Origin: M0103 sp040386155
Lineage (GTDB): Bacteria > Bacteroidota > Bacteroidia > Flavobacteriales_D > Crocinitomicaceae
Direction: 5' to 3'
Length of the DNA: 64,000 nucleotides
Assembly (NCBI GenBank): GCA_040386155.1
Contig: JAZKFZ010000001.1
Coordinates: 1-64,000 of the forward strand
Shown piece after piece: positions 40,792 through 49,887 of the stretch. The notes under the pieces were generated by a model, which was not told where the DNA came from, searched no databases, and worked only from the letters and a program-made list of their open reading frames with translations. The position numbers and the translations under genes were made by a program. The first letter of the stretch is position 1, and each line of letters begins with the position of its first letter.

Positions 40792-42071
40792 CGAATCAAT
40801 GTCAAACTTCCTTTAAATTGCTGATCTGCCTCATCTTTTAAATTGATGACATAAAAATAAACACCCTCCGTGAGCACATTACCACTATTCGATTCACCTC
40901 GCCATGCCGTTTGAGCAGAATAAGCAGTTGTTTGAAATACCTCTTGTCCCCAACGATTTGTAATATAAATGGTACAATCAGGGAAATTTTCGATTCCGGG
41001 AATCACCCAAGTGTCATTTCGACCATCATTGTTGGGTGAAAAAGTGTTTGGAATCATGAGAAGTTGAGGTACTGTAATCAATACACCATCCGTGAAAATA
41101 CAACCGTTTACATCAGTCACTGATAAAGTGAATAATGTTGTTTCATTGGGAAAAGCAAAGGGATTTAAAATAGAATCATTACTTAACAAAAAACTCGGTG
41201 TCCAGGTAAGAATGCTTCCACTTGTAGTTGCTTGTAGTTGAATGGTATCGCCAGGAAAAATAGATTGATCCGCACCCGCATTTACTGCGATGGTGTTCAC
41301 AACAATTGGAGCGGTTAAGGCGGAGACTGCCAATGGACAATTTTGGTAACAGGTGCATTCTGCCGACAATATATCGTTGTTTTGAAGATTAGTTGTCTGA
41401 AAAATAGTATCTGAAGTAACAGCAACTAATGTTCCATTAATGTACCAAGAAATTGCACTTGAATCTGGACAATTCGACATTGCAACATAGGCACTCACCA
41501 ATTGATTTGCACATACTGTTGCTGGGTAAATGATATTAAAACTAGGCGCTATTTGGTCGACACCAGTGCCAGAAATTGCAACATCCAATGTGCATTCAGC
41601 AGGAGAACTCACTCCGTTGGCGCCAGAAATTACAATATAATAATTCGTATTTGCAGGTAAAGCAGTTGCAGTGATTAAAAAATTTCCTGCTTGATTACTT
41701 TCACAATTCCCAAGATTGGTGTACGATGCGGGATCACATGGTACTGAGGCTTGCAATAAAGCAGCTTGAATTGCTGTTCCTTGACCAGCACCTGTTTGAA
41801 AAACTAAATTAGAGAAATCGATACTTACATCACCTCCTACTACATTGGTTGAAAATTGCAACCAAATCGTATTATTTGGGGTAAAGCAAAAAGTGAAATT
41901 GTCCTCACATGTTGGACAAACAGTGGTATTTGCACTTAGATTACTAACCGAAAAAACTTGATTAGGACACAGCTCAAGTGCTTGATTACAAGAGTTATAA
42001 CTTTGTTGCGCAACAAGCCAATTGCTCATCAACAGCAGCATTACCACACAATATAATTGTCCTTTTTTCAT
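40788..42071 (-). CDS. T9SS type-B surface cargo with gliding-motility-associated C-terminal domain
   Basis: From ATG 42071 (MKKGQLYCVVMLLLMSNWLVAQ) this is a 427-aa exported protein; a TTG one codon earlier is the alternative. The N-terminal part is Cys-rich (CNQALELCPNQVF, VCPTCEDNFTFCF) and jelly-roll-like. A middle Ig/PKD-like part follows (VNAGADQSIFPGDTIQLQATTSG). The C-terminal 85 residues are the gliding-associated CHU_C domain: IPNTFSPNNDGRNDTWVIPG, YITNRWGQEVFQ and EGVYFYVINLKD. The CHU_C domain directs export by T9SS. It overlaps the PorP/SprF gene by 4 nt. Ligand unknown; adhesion is likely. Confidence 0.9.
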   Translation of the reverse strand: MKKGQLYCVVMLLLMSNWLVAQQSYNSCNQALELCPNQVFSVSNLSANTTVCPTCEDNFTFCFTPNNTIWLQFSTNVVGGDVSIDFSNLVFQTGAGQGTAIQAALLQASVPCDPASYTNLGNCESNQAGNFLITATALPANTNYYIVISGANGVSSPAECTLDVAISGTGVDQIAPSFNIIYPATVCANQLVSAYVAMSNCPDSSAISWYINGTLVAVTSDTIFQTTNLQNNDILSAECTCYQNCPLAVSALTAPIVVNTIAVNAGADQSIFPGDTIQLQATTSGSILTWTPSFLLSNDSILNPFAFPNETTLFTLSVTDVNGCIFTDGVLITVPQLLMIPNTFSPNNDGRNDTWVIPGIENFPDCTIYITNRWGQEVFQTTAYSAQTAWRGESNSGNVLTEGVYFYVINLKDEADQQFKGSLTLIR

Positions 42072-42235
42072 CAAATCAGTTCGAAATTACAACAAAAATG
42101 AAGCATTTTATTTATTTCACGTATTTTTAGCTCGCCAAATGGTTAAATAGCTGTTAATTGAGGCATTTTTACCATTTTTGCTCTTTGTTTGGCACAATAA
42201 TAGATTGAGCTCAAGAATAATAGAAAAACCCGCTT

Positions 42236-45200
42236 ATGAATAAAATATTTACTCTCGTACTAAGCCTTTTTTTAATTTCTAACTTCTCATTCGCTCAGCG
42301 AATAGATTACGACCATACTTCAAAATGGTTCTTAGGCTTAAATGTCGGGGCAACCTGGCAAACAACTGATGTTCGTAACCAAACAAGTGCTGGTTATGGA
42401 TTTACCCTTGGAAGATCTTTCAATTACGATTACGCAAAAGCAATTTCGTTTGATGTAAGATTCCGTTACCTGTATGGAAAATGGTATGGTCAAGATTACG
42501 ACACCACTTCTCTAGCAGATTACAATCCAACGAATGATATCACGTCTAACAATTTCCCTTTGCAGGAATACAAAGACTCTCTTGGTTATTCTGTGAATAA
42601 TTTCATGGCTGATAATCATCGTGTTGCGTTAGAACTTGCAATGCATTTCAATAGATTGACAGAAAGAACAGGTTTTGATCCCTACATTTTCGGCGGAATT
42701 GGACTCTCTTTCACAGAAACCTACGGTGATTTATACAATCAAGATGGCACCAATAATATCTATGATTATTCAAGTTTACCATCGATAAACAAAACCACTT
42801 TGGCATCACTGATGGATGGTATCTACGAAACTCCATTAACCGGCAGTAATGCAACGAGTAGAAATGTACAATTTATGCCGAGCTTAGGATTTGGCTTAGC
42901 CTATCAGGTTGGAAAAAGAGTGACTTTAGGACTTGAGCACAAAACAACATTTACGTTAGGCGATGAATACGATGGTTTTATTTCAGACAAACGTCTAAAA
43001 AATGATCTGTACCATTACACCTCTGCTTTTGTGCAGTTCCGTTTCAAAGTTCGTGGAGATGACTACGTGAAACCAATTGAACCAGTTGCGTGTAAAGATC
43101 CTGTGATTTATTACCGTACACCATCATCAGTCACATCAACTGTTGGAAATCAAGTTTATCAATTGGTGGCAGATGTCTACAATGTGACTGCCCAATCAGA
43201 AATCCGTCTTGCGATCAATGGTGTCGAAACTACAAATTTCACTTACAATATAAACACGCATCGATTGGAGAGCACGATCTTGTTGCAGGTTGGAACAAAT
43301 AATATCGATATCCTCGCGTCTACAACTTGTGGAAGTGTGAACTCTCCCGTTTCTATTGCTTATGAACCTTGTAACGCACCCCTTGTTAACTTATTAAACC
43401 CTTCAGTTGCAAGAACTGCAGTGACAAGTCCAAGTTATGCAGTTAGTTTCTCTGTTCTAAACATGACATCAAGCCAAGGACTTACCCTTACTCAAAATGG
43501 ACAAGCGATTACTAACTTTTCATTCAACAACCACACGCTTACAGCAAATGTGATTTTGAACAGCGGGACAAATATTTTTGTTTTGTCAGCAACGAACAAT
43601 TGTGGAAATGCATCTCAAACGGTTGAGATTGAATTTCAACCATGTTTAGCGCCAGTTGTGAACTTTTTGTCACCTACTACAAACGGAGCAATTGTGACTT
43701 CAAGTAATTTCACGCTTACAGCAGCTTTGCAAAATGTGTCAGCAGCGGGGAATATCGTTATTCGCCATAACGGTGCAACTGTCAGTGGATTTACGTTTAG
43801 TAATGGTAACATCTCTAAAAATTTGACCCTGGTAAATGGAACAAATACATTTGTGATCTCTGCTACAAATAATTGTGGAACTGTAAATGAAACAATAACA
43901 ATTGATTATCAAGCATGTACCGCACCTGTGCTTACAGTTGTAAACCCTTCTGTTGCAAGTACCACTGTTTCTAATCAGTACTACACCTTATTGGCAAGTG
44001 TCCAAAACACGAATGTGGAAAGTGTTAGTATCAGTCAAAATGGTCAAAACATTGGTGTAGGAAGTAACCAAAATGGTTATGTTCGTAAGGATGTAACCCT
44101 ACAGTCTGGACTTAATAAATTTGTATTCACGGCGTCTAATTCATGCGGAACAGTGACTCAAACTGTCAACATTATTTACAATGATTGTACTCCTCCAACA
44201 ATTGGCTTAATTACGCCTGCATCGAATGGAACAACTGTTTCATCAGCTTCGTACACGTTCTCTGCACAAGTTAACAATGTAACAGCTACTGGAACAACGG
44301 TAACATTGAATGGAAGCACATTTGCAACGACTTATAACAATGGTTTAGTTCGCGGTACTGTAAATCTTCAAACAGGTTTAAATACCTTCATGGTAACAGC
44401 AACAAATGCATGTGGTACTGTCACTGAAACTGTCACAATCAACTACAGTAATTGTGTGGCTCCAACGATAAACATGATTAGCCCGGCAAACAGCAACAAT
44501 GTAACTGTTACTAGCAATGTTTATTCGTTCACAGCACAAGTATTAAATGTTAGCATTAACCAAATTAGTGTTACTCAAAATGGACAAGCAATCACTGGAT
44601 TTACCCTAACGAATGGTATTCTGAAGAAAGATCTATCATTGTCATCTGGTGTAAATACCATTGTGATCATAGCAACAAACTCATGTGGTAATGCATCTCA
44701 AAGCGCCTCAATTACATACAATAATTGTATAGCACCAACATTGAGCTGGTTGACACCAAGCAATGGTAATAATGTAACTGTAGGTTCGCCAGATTTCACG
44801 CTTGGCTTGCAAGCAACAAATATTGCGAATACTCAAAACGTTACTATTTTTCAGAATGGAACTAGCTTAACTGGAATTTCCTTAAACAATGGAACAATCA
44901 GCAAAGCTATTACCTTGCGTCCTGGTGAAAACACTATCACAGTAGCAGTTGCGAATGAGTGTGGAAGTGTCACTGAAACAGTTACGATTATTTACAACGA
45001 TTGTGTTCCTCCAACAATTTCTTGGATTAGTCCAAATAATGGAGAGTACATCACTGTCACGAATAGTGCTTACCAGTTAACTGCACAGGTAAATCATTCA
45101 ACTCAGCAATTTACTACCATTACACAAAACGGTCAAACAATCACAGGTTGGGCATTCAATAATGGACTAGTAACGGCAAATGTTCAGCTTGTTGCAGGCG

Positions 45201-46351
45201 TTAACTTGTTTGTTATAACGACTAGCAATAGTTGTGGGAATTCTTCCAAAACAGTAAAAATAACTTACAATGATTGCATTCCTCCGAGCTTCTCATGGAT
45301 TACTCCTGCAAATGGATCAAGCATCACAGTAACAAATGCAACATATTCATTGCAAGCACAAATCGCTAATGCAGTTACCAATCAAATGTCAGTAACATTG
45401 AACGGACAAGTATTGAGCGATGCAACAATAGCACAAGGGCTACTTAAATACTTGTTGAAACTACAGTCAGGAGCAAATGTGGTAGCAATTACGATTACAA
45501 CTCCTTGTGGAATAATTACTCAAACAGTTACCATCAATTACAATGACTGTGTTAATCCAACAATTAATTGGATCAGCCCAGCAAATGGAACAAACATAAC
45601 GGTGTATGAAGAAGCGTACAATGTCGCTGTTCAAATTGGTAATGCAAGCATCCAAAATGTAAGTGCAACACAAAATGGAAGTCCAATTACCAATGCTTCT
45701 TTTAGCAACGGAACTATTTCAGCAGCCGTTAAATTACAGACTGGAGTAAATACTTTTGTGGTGACTGTGAGTAATGATTGTGGAACTGTGACGGAAACAG
45801 TAACTGTGACCTATGTGCCTTGTTCACTTCCAACTTTAAGTTGGCTTTCACCTCCCAACGGACAAACTTTTGCTGCAGGCGCAGAAGCATTTACATTGTC
45901 GGCACAAGTTCAAGGAGTAACATTAGCAGGTGTTATGATAACGCAGAATGGGCAATTAATCACTGGCGCAACACTCGCTAACAATGTATTACAAATTGCA
46001 ACCACGCTTGTGGCAGGACAAAACACTTTTGTTGTAATGCTTAACAACAACTGCGGAAGAATTTCCGAATCTGTGCTGGTAACATTCCGCACTAGCGGTA
46101 GTGGGAACACAAACACAGGCAATGGTGAAGTAATCGATGGAAATGTTGGTCGACCAAAAACAGAGCAAGGTGTTCCAAACACCACAAAACCAACTACAAC
46201 AAAACCTGGAACAACGACAACTAAGCCAACAACTACAAAACCTGGAATACCGACAACAAAGCCAGGAGTAAAACCAATTCCAGTTGATACAAACACAGAC
46301 AATGGAGCTGTTGAAAATGCAGACTCGATACCACAGATAAAACCTCGATAA
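42236..46351 (+). CDS. Outer-membrane protein with 11 Cys-paired surface repeats
   Basis: This 1371-aa protein has a signal peptide (ending NFSFAQ, residue 20). An outer-membrane barrel-like domain spans about 21-280 (FGLAYQVGKRVTLGLEHKTTF, SAFVQFRFKVRG). From about 283 to 1287 run 11 tandem repeats of about 91 residues. Each opens with a Cys (NDC-PPTISWISPANG type), has TQNGQ and NG turns, and ends with NxCGxxxxTVTITY, so two Cys per repeat. A low-complexity Thr/Lys/Pro tail (TTKPTTTKPG) and an acidic end close the protein. The repeats resemble bacterial Ig-like folds; no T9SS C-terminal domain is present. It probably anchors by its barrel and exposes or spans the periplasm with its repeats. 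I do not recognise a named family. Confidence 0.85.
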   Translation: MNKIFTLVLSLFLISNFSFAQRIDYDHTSKWFLGLNVGATWQTTDVRNQTSAGYGFTLGRSFNYDYAKAISFDVRFRYLYGKWYGQDYDTTSLADYNPTNDITSNNFPLQEYKDSLGYSVNNFMADNHRVALELAMHFNRLTERTGFDPYIFGGIGLSFTETYGDLYNQDGTNNIYDYSSLPSINKTTLASLMDGIYETPLTGSNATSRNVQFMPSLGFGLAYQVGKRVTLGLEHKTTFTLGDEYDGFISDKRLKNDLYHYTSAFVQFRFKVRGDDYVKPIEPVACKDPVIYYRTPSSVTSTVGNQVYQLVADVYNVTAQSEIRLAINGVETTNFTYNINTHRLESTILLQVGTNNIDILASTTCGSVNSPVSIAYEPCNAPLVNLLNPSVARTAVTSPSYAVSFSVLNMTSSQGLTLTQNGQAITNFSFNNHTLTANVILNSGTNIFVLSATNNCGNASQTVEIEFQPCLAPVVNFLSPTTNGAIVTSSNFTLTAALQNVSAAGNIVIRHNGATVSGFTFSNGNISKNLTLVNGTNTFVISATNNCGTVNETITIDYQACTAPVLTVVNPSVASTTVSNQYYTLLASVQNTNVESVSISQNGQNIGVGSNQNGYVRKDVTLQSGLNKFVFTASNSCGTVTQTVNIIYNDCTPPTIGLITPASNGTTVSSASYTFSAQVNNVTATGTTVTLNGSTFATTYNNGLVRGTVNLQTGLNTFMVTATNACGTVTETVTINYSNCVAPTINMISPANSNNVTVTSNVYSFTAQVLNVSINQISVTQNGQAITGFTLTNGILKKDLSLSSGVNTIVIIATNSCGNASQSASITYNNCIAPTLSWLTPSNGNNVTVGSPDFTLGLQATNIANTQNVTIFQNGTSLTGISLNNGTISKAITLRPGENTITVAVANECGSVTETVTIIYNDCVPPTISWISPNNGEYITVTNSAYQLTAQVNHSTQQFTTITQNGQTITGWAFNNGLVTANVQLVAGVNLFVITTSNSCGNSSKTVKITYNDCIPPSFSWITPANGSSITVTNATYSLQAQIANAVTNQMSVTLNGQVLSDATIAQGLLKYLLKLQSGANVVAITITTPCGIITQTVTINYNDCVNPTINWISPANGTNITVYEEAYNVAVQIGNASIQNVSATQNGSPITNASFSNGTISAAVKLQTGVNTFVVTVSNDCGTVTETVTVTYVPCSLPTLSWLSPPNGQTFAAGAEAFTLSAQVQGVTLAGVMITQNGQLITGATLANNVLQIATTLVAGQNTFVVMLNNNCGRISESVLVTFRTSGSGNTNTGNGEVIDGNVGRPKTEQGVPNTTKPTTTKPGTTTTKPTTTKPGIPTTKPGVKPIPVDTNTDNGAVENADSIPQIKPR
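43080..46090 (+). repeat. Eleven degenerate in-frame repeats of about 273 bp
   Basis: Coding repeats in the outer-membrane protein. They are well diverged at DNA level, but each keeps the ACxxPT...SP...NG...TQNGQ...NG...G.NTFV...NxCG pattern. Middle repeats 8 to 10 start NDC-P-P or NDC-N-P and are the most similar. Confidence 0.85.
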
Positions 46352-46385
46352 GTGAATAAATTTTAACTTATTAATGAAAAAATAG

Positions 46386-46414
46386 AGCCATTCAGATTGA
46401 ATGGCTTTTTTTTT
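46386..46414 (+). terminator. Terminator of the 1371-aa protein gene
   Basis: AGCCATTC/GAATGGCT perfect stem, AGATT loop, then nine T's. Confidence 0.9.
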
Positions 46415-46459
46415 TCAGTTCTACTTTCTATCTTCGCACTCTTGTAAACTTTTATAGTA

Positions 46460-48682
46460 ATGGCATTAATAGGAAAAATACGCGAAAAATCAGCCTTAAT
46501 GGTTATCTTAATTGGGGTAGCATTGTTGGCTTTTATATTAGGAGATTGGCAAAAAATTACCGGTGGAATGGAAGATGTTCTAGGATACGGTACTGTGAGC
46601 GGAGAATCAATTGATGCAAAAGCTTTTGAAGAAGCTAAAATAAATTTTGAAAGCCAAGATCGCAATCAATTTGCACAGCAAGGTCGTGAATTCACGCAAA
46701 AAGATCAAGATGCTTCTGAAGAGAAAGCATTTAACTATGTTGTTGAAACATCCATTTTCAATAAAGAATATGATGCCCTTGGAATTGATGTAAGCGATGC
46801 TGAGCTAGATGCTTATTTATACGGAACAGAAGGATTTAGCGTTTTGCCAGATTTAGCAAGTGGCTTTACTGATTCAACAACTGGACTGTTCAATGCTAAA
46901 TTATTGCAAAAGAAAATCGAAGAGATGGAGAAGTCTACCGATAAAAATGTGCAAAAACAATGGCAAGACACCAAAAAATATTATGTTGATCGTCGTAAGC
47001 AAGAAAAATACTTTACAATTGTACAACAAGGTCTGTACGCTACAAAATTAGAAGCGGAAGATGATTATATCGCGAAAAACGAAAAGAAAAACATTTCGTT
47101 TGTTGTTCGTCGTTACAGCGAAATAGCTGACGATGAAATTAAAATTTCTGACGAAGCTGTTGAAAATTATTACAACGAGCACAAAAACGAGAAAAAATAC
47201 GAAAACAGAACTGCAAGTCGTGAGGTTCGTTGGTTCGATATCAGCATATCTCCATCAAAAAGAGATTCATCTGAATTTAACACGAAAATGAACGATTTGA
47301 GAAGTGCATTTGCTGCTGCAGTAAACGACTCTATGTATGTGATGCAAAACTCGGATTTAAAATTCTATTCCTCTACTAAAGTAGCAACAGCTGTACCAGA
47401 AGGGCACCCAAAAGCTCAAAACGTTGCTGTTACCTACCCTAGAATGATGGATTCCACATTTGCTAAAGCAAAGATTGGCGATATCGTTGGCCCTTTCAAC
47501 GGCAAAGATGGAAACCTGGTTTTATCTAAAGTAATTGGATTCACTCCACAATCATTAACTGCTCGTCACATTTTAATCAGCACAAAAGGGGCTACTGATG
47601 ATGCTGCATTTGCAAAAGCACAGAAGAAAGCAGATAGCATTATGAAGTTTTTAACGAAAGAAAATTTCGATGAAAACATTATGAAGTTTACCGATGACAG
47701 AGATCAACAAGGAATGCCGAACAGTGGTGGAAAATACGCCAACTTCATTGAGGCAGAAATGGTTCCTGAATTTTCTACATTTGCTGCAACAAAAGCAATT
47801 GGCACAATCGGAGCAGTGAAAACGCAATTCGGAATTCACATCATGGAAGTATTAGAAAGAAGTGGAGATCGTTTTCCTGTCGTTGCTTCAATTCAAAAAA
47901 CATTTAAACCTAGCCAAGAAACAATTGACGAAAAAGACGCAGAAGTTTACAATTTACTCTACAAGTTAGATCAAAAAATTGCTTCAAAATCTTCACCGAT
48001 CAAAAAATTGGCAGCATTTGATACAATTGTACAACGCGCTGGCTATTTTGCACGTCCATTAACGCTTCAAGATGAGGCCCCTCGCCTGTATGGATTTAAT
48101 ACACCATTCGCTGAGGACAAAATCTTGAAATTAGCATTTAATGAAGATGCAATCGTAGGAGATTTGATAGCAGCCCCAATTAAAGATAAAGATCGTTACA
48201 TTATTGCCGTAGTATCTGCTATTCGTAAAAAAGGAGTGCCTAATTACGAAGATGTTGAATTAGTGATGCGAAAAGATTTGCTTCAAGAGAAAAAAGTAGC
48301 ACGTTTGACCAACCAATTGTTGAAAGACAAGAAATTGGAAGACATGGCGAAGAGAGGTAACACAATGGTAAGTAAAGCAGAAGTAACATTCGGTACTCCT
48401 CAAATTACTGGCGCAGGTTACGAACCAGAAGTAATCGGAGCTTTATTCTCTGGATTAAAAGATGGACAAAAAACATTACCACTTAAAGGCAGCATGGGAG
48501 TTTACGTTGTTCGTATAGACAATACAGTAAAAGCACCAACCGTTGCCAATTACAAAACTGAGCAACAAGCAATGTTAGATATGCTGAAAGGAAGTGCTGG
48601 ACAATCAGTAGTTGCTGCACTTAAGAAAAAAGCTGAAGTGATCGACAATAGAAGATTGTTGAAAACAGGAGTTCGAAGATAA
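46460..48682 (+). CDS. PpiD/SurA-like peptidyl-prolyl isomerase
   Basis: This 740-aa membrane-anchored foldase has a cytosolic MALIGKIREK, one transmembrane helix (SALMVILIGVALLAFILGDW) and a SurA_N-like chaperone region at about 35-340. The parvulin rotamase domain at about 350-470 is recognisable by LTARHILISTKGATDD, NSGGKYANFIEAEMVPEF and TQFGIHIMEVLE. A long C-terminal chaperone part follows. It helps fold outer-membrane and secreted proteins, of which this region encodes many. It is a single gene with its own terminator. Confidence 0.92.
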   Translation: MALIGKIREKSALMVILIGVALLAFILGDWQKITGGMEDVLGYGTVSGESIDAKAFEEAKINFESQDRNQFAQQGREFTQKDQDASEEKAFNYVVETSIFNKEYDALGIDVSDAELDAYLYGTEGFSVLPDLASGFTDSTTGLFNAKLLQKKIEEMEKSTDKNVQKQWQDTKKYYVDRRKQEKYFTIVQQGLYATKLEAEDDYIAKNEKKNISFVVRRYSEIADDEIKISDEAVENYYNEHKNEKKYENRTASREVRWFDISISPSKRDSSEFNTKMNDLRSAFAAAVNDSMYVMQNSDLKFYSSTKVATAVPEGHPKAQNVAVTYPRMMDSTFAKAKIGDIVGPFNGKDGNLVLSKVIGFTPQSLTARHILISTKGATDDAAFAKAQKKADSIMKFLTKENFDENIMKFTDDRDQQGMPNSGGKYANFIEAEMVPEFSTFAATKAIGTIGAVKTQFGIHIMEVLERSGDRFPVVASIQKTFKPSQETIDEKDAEVYNLLYKLDQKIASKSSPIKKLAAFDTIVQRAGYFARPLTLQDEAPRLYGFNTPFAEDKILKLAFNEDAIVGDLIAAPIKDKDRYIIAVVSAIRKKGVPNYEDVELVMRKDLLQEKKVARLTNQLLKDKKLEDMAKRGNTMVSKAEVTFGTPQITGAGYEPEVIGALFSGLKDGQKTLPLKGSMGVYVVRIDNTVKAPTVANYKTEQQAMLDMLKGSAGQSVVAALKKKAEVIDNRRLLKTGVRR

Positions 48683-48704
48683 ATAAGCACTTGATATAAA
48701 TTGA

Positions 48705-48735
48705 AAGCTCTCTTGAAATTCAAGAGAGCTTTTTT
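48705..48735 (+). terminator. Terminator of the PpiD-like gene
   Basis: AAGCTCTCTTG/CAAGAGAGCTT 11-bp stem followed by TTTTT. It overlaps the last bases of the convergent dprA gene. Confidence 0.88.
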
Positions 48736-49837
48736 ATGCTGTTAGTAATCCATATTTGCTGCCTGGAAACGATCGAATTAACCCCTTAATTTCCATCGTA
48801 AGCAATAAAACATTAAGTGCCGAAACAGGTTTCTTCATTCTTAATGCTAACACATCAATATGTTCAATTGAGCCATCCAGTTGTTCAACAATTTCCATTT
48901 CCTCTGGTTCTAAATCAAGCAACAGGGTTGTTTGTGCAGCTTTGTTTGTTGATGAGTTTTGCCATCCCATAAACTTCAATACATCTTGCCCACTGCTCAC
49001 CAAATGGGCCTTACTCTCACGAATAAGTTGATTGCAACCTTCTGAACTTGGAGAAGTAACATTTCCTGGAAAAGCAAAAACATCTCGATTGTAATCAAGT
49101 GCAAGTTCTGCTGTAATTAAAGATCCACCACCTTGTTTGCTTTCAATCACAATTGTTGCATCAGCCATTCCAGCTACAATTCTGTTCCGCATGGGAAAAT
49201 TTTCACGGTCAGGTTTGGTAAAGGATAAAAATTCGGAAATAAGCCCCCCATTGTAAAGCATTTGATCTGCTATTTTTCGATGATTAGCAGGGTATATCGA
49301 TGATAATCCATTCCCTAAAACCCCAATAGTTTGAAGATCTTTACTCAAACAGGCCTTGTGGGCGCAGATATCAATCCCATACGCTAAGCCACTTATCACT
49401 TGTACCCCTGCTTCCGCCAAATCAGCAACCAACAGTTGACACAAATCCTTCCCATAGTCAGTTGCATCTCTAGTACCAACAATCGCAATTGTGCGTGCAG
49501 GATTTAGGTCAACATTACCTTTTGTGTAAATTAAAAGTGGTGGATCAACACATTGTTTCAGACGCCGAGGATAACTTTCGTCTAAAATAAAATGTACCTG
49601 CACATTGTTTTTCATAATAAACTCCATCTCACGATGGGCAATTTCAAGTGCATTCTTGCGGTCCATCTCCATCAAGAGTTTTTTAGAGAAGCCAGTTTCT
49701 TTGTGTAATTCATTTACACTAAATGCAAATAGCTTTTCCAAAGAACCCAATTCTGAAATCAGAATCATAGCCTTTTTATAACCTATTCCTTTTAGCTGTG
49801 TTAAAGCAATCTTTAGTTGAAGTTGGTCGGTATTCAA
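48734..49837 (-). CDS. dprA: DNA-processing protein DprA
   Basis: This 367-aa cytosolic protein binds incoming single strands in natural transformation and loads RecA. An N-terminal SAM-like helical part is at about 1-75. The Rossmann-like DprA core at about 85-295 holds RTIAIVGTRDATDYGKDLC, VISGLAYGIDICAHKACL and MRNRIVAGMADATIVIESKQGGGSL. A C-terminal winged helix spans about 305-365. The start appears to be TTG at 49837, because no ATG occurs before the SAM-like helix. The divergent receptor promoter overlaps its first codons. Confidence 0.94.
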   Translation of the reverse strand: MNTDQLQLKIALTQLKGIGYKKAMILISELGSLEKLFAFSVNELHKETGFSKKLLMEMDRKNALEIAHREMEFIMKNNVQVHFILDESYPRRLKQCVDPPLLIYTKGNVDLNPARTIAIVGTRDATDYGKDLCQLLVADLAEAGVQVISGLAYGIDICAHKACLSKDLQTIGVLGNGLSSIYPANHRKIADQMLYNGGLISEFLSFTKPDRENFPMRNRIVAGMADATIVIESKQGGGSLITAELALDYNRDVFAFPGNVTSPSSEGCNQLIRESKAHLVSSGQDVLKFMGWQNSSTNKAAQTTLLLDLEPEEMEIVEQLDGSIEHIDVLALRMKKPVSALNVLLLTMEIKGLIRSFPGSKYGLLTA

Positions 49838-49852
49838 ATTTTATTATTTTTG
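49823..49852 (+). promoter_or_regulatory. Promoter of the first tandem receptor gene
   Basis: TTG (49823-49825), 19-nt spacer, TATTTTTG (49845-49852): full consensus. It lies over the 5' end of dprA on the other strand and 35 nt before ATG 49888. Confidence 0.65.
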
Positions 49853-49887
49853 TTAGATTAATTTACGAAGAATTTTTTAATTCACTT

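Noticed and set aside
42191..42210. Sigma-54 promoter (TGGCAC) before the 1371-aa protein gene
   Set aside because: TGGCAC is present, but no TTGC follows at the required spacing, and sigma-54 control would need more support.
45910..46302. 130-aa minus-strand frame rich in Val/Gly/Phe opposite the Thr/Pro/Lys tail
   Set aside because: A low-complexity mirror image of the ACA/AAA/CCA-rich tail, not a gene.
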